From Alphaproteobacteria bacterium (GTDB lineage Bacteria > Pseudomonadota > Alphaproteobacteria > SP197): a stretch of 9,759 bases of DNA. The position numbers were made by a program, and so were the translations under genes. The notes below the pieces were generated by a model. The model had not been told where the DNA came from. It saw only the letters and a program-made list of their open reading frames with translations, and did not search any database. The stretch covers positions 1 to 9,759 of the forward strand of contig JAJEBJ010000273.1 of NCBI GenBank assembly GCA_022822575.1. Direction: 5' to 3'. Positions 1 through 5,743 of this stretch are shown here, one piece after another (position 1 is the stretch's first letter; every line of letters begins with the position of its first letter).

Positions 1-1029
1 GGAGGTCACCCTGGCCAATACACCCGGTACATCGGGAATCTCCAGGCCAAGACGGACCATGCGGCCATCGCGCACGAGACCGTGCTCGATCACCATCGAC
101 AGCACCCGGCTGTCGATGTTGCCCCCCGACAGGACAAGACCCACCTTGCGCCCGCGGAAGCGTTCGGGATGGGCGAGAAGGCAGGCGAGCGACGCAGCCC
201 CTCCGCCTTCCGCAACCGTCTTCTCGATTTCCAGGTAGGTCTGGACGGCGTGTTCCAGCTGGCTTTCGCTCACCAGGACAATGTCGGACACGAGATCCCG
301 GACAATCGGAATGGCGTTCTTCCCGGGCGTCTTCACCGCAATGCCATCAGCGATGGTGCGGCCTCCCGCCTTCACCTCCAGTCCCTGGAGTTGCTGGTAC
401 ATCGAGGGGAACATCTCGGCCTCGACGCCGACGATTTCCGCTTCCGGACGAATGGCTCTGGCGGCAATGGCGATGCCACCAATCAACCCGCCGCCACCGA
501 TAGGGACGATGATGACATCGAGGTCGGGCACATCCTCGAGCATCTCGAGGGCGAGAGTCCCCTGCCCTGCCATGACATGGTCATCATGATAGGGATGGAC
601 AAAGACGAGATTCTCGTCGGCCGCCATGAGATGAGCGGACACGGCCGCATCATCGATGGTCTCGCCTGTAAGGATGACCCGGGCGCCAAAGCGCTCGGTA
701 TTCCGGACCTTTATCACCGGTGCCCCTTCGGGCATGACGATGGTCGCCGGAATGCCCAGACGCTGGGCATGGTAGGCGACGGCCTGGGCGTGATTGCCGG
801 CTGACATCGCGATGACTCCGCGGGAGCGCTCGTCGCCTCCGAGAGAGGCGATCTTCACCAGGGCGCCACGGTCCTTGAAGGATGCCGTGAACTGGTGATT
901 CTCGAACTTCACGAACACGTTGGCCCCGCTCATGGTCGACAACGTGCGCGAATGGACACAGGGCGTCCTGACGACATGCCCCGCAATCACGCCCGAGGCC
1001 TGGTTGATGGAGTCGATCGTCACGCTCAT
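1..1029 (-). CDS. ilvA: Threonine ammonia-lyase (threonine dehydratase), C-terminus cut by window edge
   Basis: This is a PLP-dependent fold-type II enzyme that deaminates L-threonine to 2-oxobutanoate, either the first step toward isoleucine or threonine catabolism. It acts in the cytoplasm. I translated 343 codons from the ATG at 1029, and the frame is still open at base 1. The PLP lysine lies in ASFKDRGA (K52), the substrate loop is SAGNHAQ (76-82), the phosphate-binding glycine loop is PIGGGGLIGG (176-185), and SGGN (301-304) is near the PLP pyridine nitrogen. From about residue 325 the sequence (LGLEIPDVPGVLARVTS) matches the first strand and helix of an ACT regulatory domain, so about 60-70 residues are probably missing. 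The start is fixed by an ATGA overlap with the stop of the upstream cofactor gene and by a GGGAG 11 bases upstream. The ACT domain suggests an IlvA/TdcB-type enzyme of about 400 residues. A serine/threonine dehydratase of broader specificity cannot be excluded. Confidence 0.9.
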   Translation of the reverse strand, partial: MSVTIDSINQASGVIAGHVVRTPCVHSRTLSTMSGANVFVKFENHQFTASFKDRGALVKIASLGGDERSRGVIAMSAGNHAQAVAYHAQRLGIPATIVMPEGAPVIKVRNTERFGARVILTGETIDDAAVSAHLMAADENLVFVHPYHDDHVMAGQGTLALEMLEDVPDLDVIIVPIGGGGLIGGIAIAARAIRPEAEIVGVEAEMFPSMYQQLQGLEVKAGGRTIADGIAVKTPGKNAIPIVRDLVSDIVLVSESQLEHAVQTYLEIEKTVAEGGGAASLACLLAHPERFRGRKVGLVLSGGNIDSRVLSMVIEHGLVRDGRMVRLGLEIPDVPGVLARVTS

Positions 1030-2651
1030 CGCTCGCGTGTCTCCCGGGCTGCCGGCACGCCAGCCATGACGATGTTGCTTGCGTCTTCCGGGGTGTCGAT
1101 ATCCACCAGAACGGCGCCGTCGTCCATCGCGACCTCGATCACGTAATCCCCGTACTCGCCGATAAGGTGCCTGGCGCCGGCATCGCCTGTCACCCCGCGC
1201 ATCGCCTGGAAGAAGCTGCTGTCCCACAGGACGGGGTTGCCGCGGCGACCATTCCACGTCGGCACGACAATCGCCTTGGCCCCGGACCCCTGCCATGCCC
1301 GGGCAAGGGATCGCAGCGCCGGACCGGTGACCGCCGGCATGTCGCCCAGGCAGACGAATGCCGCACCACAGGAGGTGGGGAGCGCATCGAGACCGGCCTT
1401 CAGTAACGTGCTGAGCCCGGCCTCGTGGTCGCTGTTGTCGACAAACGAGACTGGACAACCCTCAAGGGCTGCGCGCACGGCGGGGGCCTGATGGCCGGTT
1501 ACCACCCGTATGACCGTGATTCCGGCCGAATTGAGGGCGTTCACCACGTGGCGCACCATGGGTACACCATCGATCGTCATCAGGAGCTTGTTGTGCCCGC
1601 CCATGCGCCGGCTGCGACCAGCCGCCAGGACGATCGCAGCCGGCATCTCCCTGCGGCTTCCCGCTACGGGAAGAACACCCGACGGCCGCCCCTTGAGGAG
1701 GCCGCCCACGCCCATGGCCTGGATGTCCGTGCCGGTCACGCGGATTCCGGCGGCAAGACGCCCCAGAACGAGATCGAATCCGTTGGGCTGCGGTGACCTG
1801 GCACACCCCGGCAGACCGAGAACGCGGGTGCTGCCAATGTGGGCGAGAAGCAGGAGATTGCCCGGATCAACAGGCATGCCGAGGTGATCGATCACGCCGC
1901 CTGCGGCCTCGACCGCCGCCGGGATGACATCCCGGCGGTCCGAGATGGCCGAGGCGCCGTAGACGAGAACGATATCGTGGTTCGCGGCCATGCGGGAGAT
2001 GGTGTCGCTGAGATCCACAGTGCGGTGCGGGGTCCTGACGCTGTCGCCCAGACTCAGGCCGAAACCTTCGATTCTCGCGGTCACCACACTCGTGGTCCGG
2101 TCGAGAACCCGGGACTTCACCGCCGGCGAGGTGGTCATGACAAGACCCGTGCGCCGGGCGCTGAAGGGGGCAATCGCCAGTGCCGGCGCCGTCATCAGGC
2201 CAATGCATGCCTCGACGGTGGCTGATGGCACGGCGAACGGAATGATCTTGATGGTCGCCACTCTCTCACCCTCGCCCACCGGTTCGAATCCGGGCAGGGT
2301 CGCAATCGTCACCGCCTCGTGGACACTGTTCACGGCCTGCAGCGCGACGACGTCGACCGTCACAAGGCCCGCATGTCGGGCGACGATGTCGACCCGCCCT
2401 CTCGAGGCGGGTTTCACCAGCAGATGGAATCCTGCCAGGGCCTCGGCCACCCTGGTTGCCGCTTCATCCTCCGGGACATCGTCGGTGTCGGGCATGGCAA
2501 CGAACAACGCGGTGACACCTGCTGCCACGAGTTCGCCGGCGAGCGCCTCGTCAATTCGGCACCCCTTCCTCACGGAACGCCCTTCAATCGTGACACTGTG
2601 GGCGAGAATGCCGCCCACGGCATCGCGCACCGGCACTTCTGCGAACTTCAC
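1026..2651 (-). CDS. Molybdopterin-binding domain fused to MocA/MobA-like nucleotidyltransferase
   Basis: This 541-residue bifunctional-looking protein belongs to molybdenum cofactor biosynthesis. The N-terminal part (about 1-330) resembles MoeA/MogA-type molybdopterin-binding proteins. Its MoCF-like core spans about 168-300 and includes YGASAISDRRDVIPAA (231-246) and the LGMPVDPGN loop (257-265). The C-terminal part (about 337-530) is a MobA/MocA-like nucleotidyltransferase. It carries the signature AIVLAAGRSRRMGG (339-352) followed by NKLL, the metal-binding GDMPAV (436-441), RRGNPVLW (469-476) and DIDTPED (517-523). MocA makes molybdopterin cytosine dinucleotide, the cofactor form used by CO dehydrogenase/xanthine dehydrogenase-type hydroxylases in bacteria; CTP specificity here is inferred from context. 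The start is a GTG whose GTGA overlaps the stop of the XdhC C-terminal-domain gene. The stop overlaps the next ATG as ATGA. The same fusion is known in other proteobacteria, so it is unlikely to be an assembly artefact. Confidence 0.88.
   Translation of the reverse strand: MKFAEVPVRDAVGGILAHSVTIEGRSVRKGCRIDEALAGELVAAGVTALFVAMPDTDDVPEDEAATRVAEALAGFHLLVKPASRGRVDIVARHAGLVTVDVVALQAVNSVHEAVTIATLPGFEPVGEGERVATIKIIPFAVPSATVEACIGLMTAPALAIAPFSARRTGLVMTTSPAVKSRVLDRTTSVVTARIEGFGLSLGDSVRTPHRTVDLSDTISRMAANHDIVLVYGASAISDRRDVIPAAVEAAGGVIDHLGMPVDPGNLLLLAHIGSTRVLGLPGCARSPQPNGFDLVLGRLAAGIRVTGTDIQAMGVGGLLKGRPSGVLPVAGSRREMPAAIVLAAGRSRRMGGHNKLLMTIDGVPMVRHVVNALNSAGITVIRVVTGHQAPAVRAALEGCPVSFVDNSDHEAGLSTLLKAGLDALPTSCGAAFVCLGDMPAVTGPALRSLARAWQGSGAKAIVVPTWNGRRGNPVLWDSSFFQAMRGVTGDAGARHLIGEYGDYVIEVAMDDGAVLVDIDTPEDASNIVMAGVPAARETRER
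1041..1045 (-). promoter_or_regulatory. Candidate ribosome binding site for the threonine ammonia-lyase gene
   Basis: The minus strand reads GGGAG here, 11 bases before the ATG at 1029 and inside the end of the preceding coding region. The spacing is a little long, so coupling through the ATGA overlap may matter more than this site. Confidence 0.4.
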
Positions 2652-3334
2652 TGCAGTTTTCCGTTCCGGGCGGCGATGACTTCGGCCATGATCGAAAGCG
2701 CGATCTCCTCTGCCGAACGCGCCCCGATATCGAGGCCGACGGGACCGCGAATTCGCGCCATGGCAAGGCCGTCAATCCCCTCGTCCGCAAGGCGTTCCAG
2801 GCGTTTTGCGTGGCTGCGCCGGCTGCCCAGGGCACCGATGTAGAAGGCCGGCGACCCGAGTGCGGCGATCAGCGCCGAATCATCGATTCGGGGTTCGTGA
2901 GTCAGTGCCGCCACGGCCGTGCGGTGGTCCGGATCGAGCCGTGCCAGTGCATCGTCCGGCCAGGCCTCGACCATGCGGACATCGGGAAATCGCCGGGCAT
3001 CAGCCCAGGCGCTCCGGGGGTCGACGATTACCGGGTCGATACCCGTCGTCTTGGCAAGGACTGCCAGCGGCTGCGCGACATGAACGGCGCCGACGATGAT
3101 CAGCCGCACCGGCGGATTGAAGACATGCAGGAAGAGTGGACGGCCCTTCACATCCAGCGTCCGGGAGTGATCGGACCGGAACGCCTGCGCAATGTCCTGC
3201 GCCAGGGGGACATCACCAGGAGGGTCATCGTGGCGGATCAGCCATGAATCGCCGCTGTCAAGCCAGGTCGCGTGGATGATGCCCTTCCGCTCCCTTCGGG
3301 CCTGGTTGAGAGTCCTGAGCGTCTCACCCTTCAT
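2648..3334 (-). CDS. XdhC C-terminal (Rossmann) domain protein, Mo-hydroxylase maturation
   Basis: This 228-residue protein matches the C-terminal Rossmann-like half of XdhC/CoxF-type maturation factors. XdhC binds molybdenum cofactor, promotes its sulfuration and delivers it to the apo-hydroxylase in the cytoplasm. Visible landmarks are the nucleotide-fold loop IIVGAVHVAQPLA (79-91), VDPRSAWA (104-111), the LTHEPRIDDSAL segment (144-155), YIGALGSRRSHAKR (165-178) and the closing IRGPVGLDIGARSAEEIA (195-212). These occur in the usual order for the family. The first loop has Val where a third glycine often stands, a variant I recall from CoxF-like relatives. The N-terminal cysteine-containing XdhC/CoxI domain is absent here and is encoded by the preceding gene, which overlaps by an ATGA (3331-3334). 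There is no good ribosome binding site, so translation is probably coupled to that gene. The stop overlaps the GTG of the cofactor gene. Confidence 0.88.
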   Translation of the reverse strand: MKGETLRTLNQARRERKGIIHATWLDSGDSWLIRHDDPPGDVPLAQDIAQAFRSDHSRTLDVKGRPLFLHVFNPPVRLIIVGAVHVAQPLAVLAKTTGIDPVIVDPRSAWADARRFPDVRMVEAWPDDALARLDPDHRTAVAALTHEPRIDDSALIAALGSPAFYIGALGSRRSHAKRLERLADEGIDGLAMARIRGPVGLDIGARSAEEIALSIMAEVIAARNGKLQ

Positions 3335-3660
3335 GTCAGTGGCGTGACGAAGACCTGCACCGTGCCTCCGCAGGTCAGCCCCACTTCCCAGGCACGTTCG
3401 TTGGAAACGGTAAACTCGAGAGTGCGCACCTTTCCCTCCGCCATCGCTTCGCGCGCCCCTTCGACGACAGCAGCCTCGATGCAGCCTCCCGACACGGAGC
3501 CCCTGAAGGATCCGTCCTGGCGCACCACAAGCTGACTCCCCACGGGACGGGGACTTGACCCCCAGGTCCTGGTCACGGTTGCCAGCGCAACCTGGTGGCC
3601 GTCGCCGGACCAGGCCTCGGCCGTCTCCAGAACATCCTCCATCAGACCTGTCTCAGCCAT
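3331..3660 (-). CDS. XdhC/CoxI N-terminal domain protein (stand-alone)
   Basis: This 109-residue protein consists only of the XdhC_CoxI domain. It shows the typical block ATVTRTWGSSPRPVGSQLVV (27-46), SVSGGCIEAAVVEGA (55-69) with a conserved cysteine at 60, and WEVGLTCGGTVQVFV (91-105) with a second conserved cysteine at 97. In XdhC, conserved cysteines are implicated in binding or passing molybdenum cofactor; that role here is inferred. Its partner half is the next gene, overlapping by four bases, so the pair probably reconstitutes one functional XdhC/CoxF-like factor. The start at 3660 lies 19 bases inside the end of the CoxE-like gene and is supported by a strong GGAGGA nine bases upstream. 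The small size is normal for a single-domain member and the sequence shows no truncation. Confidence 0.88.
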   Translation of the reverse strand: MAETGLMEDVLETAEAWSGDGHQVALATVTRTWGSSPRPVGSQLVVRQDGSFRGSVSGGCIEAAVVEGAREAMAEGKVRTLEFTVSNERAWEVGLTCGGTVQVFVTPLT

Positions 3661-4826
3661 CCTTTCATGTCCTCCGCAGATCCGCGTCCCGGTCTGGCCA
3701 GAATCTCCGCCAGACCTTCGAGACTCGCAAGATTATGGCATGGAAGGAATCTGTCGACATGTGGCAGCATCGTCCGGATCCCCCATGTGCGGGGGCGGAA
3801 TTCACGCCACCGCAGCAGGGGGTTGAGCCACACCAGTTTCCGGCACGAGCGCCTGAGCATCGCCATTTCGCGCCCGAGATTGCCACCGACATCGCGGTCA
3901 AGCCCATCGGTGACGAGAATGACGATGGTACCCTGGCCGGGAAGACGACGGCCCCAGCCGCGATTGAAGGTCCCCAGGCATTCGCCGATGCGAGTGCCGC
4001 CGGACCAGTCCTCCACGCGCCCGGCGACCGAACGCAGGCCTGCCGCGGCATCCGGCGTTGCCAGATCGCGGGTAACATGGGTGAGCCGGGTGCCAAAGGT
4101 GAAGGTATGGACTTTCATCGCACCGACGGTCCATCGGCGAGTACCTGCCTTGCGGCCGTGCGCCGACAAGGCATGGGCGAAACAGATCAGCATGCGTGCA
4201 TAGTCGATCATGGAACCCGAGATGTCGCACAACAGCACCACCCCGGGTGGCTTGTCGACCCGCCGGACGAGAGGCAGCGTGATCATGCCGCCCGGTTGGC
4301 GCACGCCCGCCTGCAGCGCCGCCTTCAGATCGATTCGACGGCCGGATGGCGAGGGCCTGAGGCGGCGTCCGGCAAGCGGGGCCAGGGCCATCGACATCTG
4401 CGCCACCACCTGACGCGCACGCGCCATCTCGCCTTCGTCCATGTCGGCAAAGTCCATGGTGCGCAGTGCCTCGGCGGGCGACCAGGTTCCCTCTTCTCCG
4501 GCTTGCGGACCGTGTCCCCCGTCTTCCCTCGTGCCCTCCGGCAGTCCCGGATTCGTGGCTCCGGCCTCGACAACGGGTTTCTGCGTGGCGCTCCCGGCAG
4601 CGGGTTCCTCCGACCAGAATCGGTGAAAGATCCTGGCAAAGAGATCGCTTTCCTGCTCGCTGGAAACGAAGATGGCATGCCACATCCAGAAGACATCCTC
4701 GCGCCGGGCGACCCCCGCCAGGTCCAGGGCCCGGATGGCGTCGGGCACCTTGTCCGGTCCCGCCGCCAGTCCGGCGGCACGCAGGGAACCGGCAAAGCGC
4801 ACCACGTTGGCCAGGATCGCACTCAC
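3642..4826 (-). CDS. coxE: CoxE-like VWA-domain protein
   Basis: This 394-residue protein belongs to the VWA-containing CoxE family, cytoplasmic partners of MoxR/CoxD ATPases in assembling carbon monoxide dehydrogenase-type molybdenum hydroxylases. The N-terminal region (about 1-72) is a helical CoxE-specific segment. A Gly/Glu/Pro-rich linker follows (about 73-115), and then a conserved stretch with RRLRPSPSGRRIDLKAAL (154-171). The VWA domain covers about 195-370. Its metal-ion-dependent adhesion site is complete: DISGS (D201, S203, S205), T278 in GGTRIG, and D307 in VTDGLDRD. The start is a GTG, chosen because it forms a GTGA overlap with the CoxD-like stop and has AAGGAA about eight bases upstream. 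The 3' end overlaps the next gene by 19 bases. An alternative is a VWA partner of another MoxR system, but the neighbouring XdhC and cofactor genes favour the Cox assignment. Confidence 0.9.
   Translation of the reverse strand: MSAILANVVRFAGSLRAAGLAAGPDKVPDAIRALDLAGVARREDVFWMWHAIFVSSEQESDLFARIFHRFWSEEPAAGSATQKPVVEAGATNPGLPEGTREDGGHGPQAGEEGTWSPAEALRTMDFADMDEGEMARARQVVAQMSMALAPLAGRRLRPSPSGRRIDLKAALQAGVRQPGGMITLPLVRRVDKPPGVVLLCDISGSMIDYARMLICFAHALSAHGRKAGTRRWTVGAMKVHTFTFGTRLTHVTRDLATPDAAAGLRSVAGRVEDWSGGTRIGECLGTFNRGWGRRLPGQGTIVILVTDGLDRDVGGNLGREMAMLRRSCRKLVWLNPLLRWREFRPRTWGIRTMLPHVDRFLPCHNLASLEGLAEILARPGRGSAEDMKGWLRQV
3670..3675 (-). promoter_or_regulatory. Strong ribosome binding site inside the coxE-like gene, for the XdhC/CoxI domain gene
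   Basis: The minus strand reads GGAGGA, nine bases before the ATG at 3660. It sits within the last codons of the CoxE-like gene and decides the start of the small downstream gene. A nearby ATG at 3668-3666 is only an internal methionine of the CoxE-like frame. Confidence 0.7.
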
Positions 4827-5743
4827 GTGCCGGCTTCCTTCAGCAGCACGTCAATGCCGGCGTCCCTGATGGCCCGGATGTCGTCCTGGTGCTTGAGCAG
4901 CACGCCAAGCGAACTGTCGACAATCTCCGGTTCCAGTGACCGGGTGTTGAAGTGCTCGAGAGCCATCGCCCAGTCGAGGGTCTCCGCGACCCCCGGGGTC
5001 TTGTAGAGATCCTGGCGGCGCAGGCACTGGACAAACCTGACGATTTCGGCGCCGAGCCGGTCCCCGCAACCGGGCACCTTGCGCTCCACGATCTCGATCT
5101 CCCGCTCGGGCGAGGGGTAGTCGACCCAGTGGTAGAAACAGCGACGCTTGAGTGCGTCATGCACTTCGCGCGTCCGATTGGAGGTGATGATGACGATCGG
5201 TGGTTGGCCTGCCGCCACGGTTCCCAGTTCGGGAATGCTGACCTGCCAGTCGGACAGCACCTCCAGAAGGTAGGCTTCGAAAGGTTCATCCGTTCGGTCG
5301 ATCTCGTCGATGAGAAGGACAGGCGGTCCCTCCTCATGAGGGCGCAACGCCTCCAGAACGGGCCGGCTGAGCAGGAATTCGTCGCGATAGATCGCGCCGG
5401 AGACCGCATCACGATCAACCGCCCCGGCGGCCTCTGCAAGCCGGATCTCCACCATCTGGCGCGGATAGTTCCACTCATAGACCGCCTGGGCCACATCGAG
5501 GCCCTCGTAGCACTGCAGGCGAATGAGCCGGCGGGCGAGCGCGGTTGCCAGCACCTTCGCCGTCTCCGTCTTGCCAACACCGGCCTCGCCTTCGAGAAAG
5601 AGTGGTCTTTCCATGGCCAGCGCCAGGTAGATGGCGCAGGCAAGTCCGCGCCCGGTGACGTAGTCTTTCGATTCGAGAAGGCGAACGGTCTCGTCAATCG
5701 AACCAGGGAGAACCCCGGAGTCCTCCATTACGTGCTGTCGCAT
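4823..5743 (-). CDS. coxD: CoxD-like MoxR-family AAA+ ATPase
   Basis: This 306-residue MoxR-type AAA+ ATPase closely resembles CoxD of CO dehydrogenase clusters. CoxD is thought to act as an ATP-driven chaperone, with CoxE, in building the Mo/Cu/S active site of the apo-enzyme. Motifs are clear: Walker A GEAGVGKT (52-59), the CoxD-typical block LQCYEGLDVAQAVYEWNYPR (76-95), Walker B LLIDEID (143-149), sensor 1 TSNRTRE (187-193), and arginines in ALKRRCFYHWVDYP (197-210) where an arginine finger is expected. The ATG at 5743 overlaps the stop of the YdbH-like gene by 16 bases. A second in-frame ATG (codon 6, at 5728) would give a tight TAATG junction; neither has a convincing ribosome binding site, so the N-terminus is uncertain by five residues. 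The family can also serve other hydroxylases, so the client need not be CO dehydrogenase. Confidence 0.92.
   Translation of the reverse strand: MRQHVMEDSGVLPGSIDETVRLLESKDYVTGRGLACAIYLALAMERPLFLEGEAGVGKTETAKVLATALARRLIRLQCYEGLDVAQAVYEWNYPRQMVEIRLAEAAGAVDRDAVSGAIYRDEFLLSRPVLEALRPHEEGPPVLLIDEIDRTDEPFEAYLLEVLSDWQVSIPELGTVAAGQPPIVIITSNRTREVHDALKRRCFYHWVDYPSPEREIEIVERKVPGCGDRLGAEIVRFVQCLRRQDLYKTPGVAETLDWAMALEHFNTRSLEPEIVDSSLGVLLKHQDDIRAIRDAGIDVLLKEAGT
4835..4840 (-). promoter_or_regulatory. Ribosome binding site for the coxE-like gene
   Basis: The minus strand reads AAGGAA, eight bases before the GTG start at 4826. It lies within the last codons of the CoxD-like gene and supports the non-ATG start. 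Confidence 0.6.

Noticed and set aside
2648..3334. Val in place of the third glycine of the Rossmann loop (GAVHVAQ) as a sign of a dead nucleotide site
   Set aside because: I recall the same GAVH loop in intact CoxF-like relatives, and all other family motifs are present, so it looks like a subfamily feature and not damage.
3855..3960. The sequence around the VWA MIDAS as possibly degenerate
   Set aside because: DISGS, the threonine of GGTRIG and the aspartate of VTDGLD are all present in order, so the metal site is complete.
3555..5006. A 483-codon open frame on the plus strand, antisense to the coxE- and coxD-like genes
   Set aside because: Its translation is low-complexity, rich in Arg, Gly, Pro and His, with no recognisable family. 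The opposite strand encodes two well-conserved proteins over the same bases. Long antisense frames are expected in GC-rich DNA.
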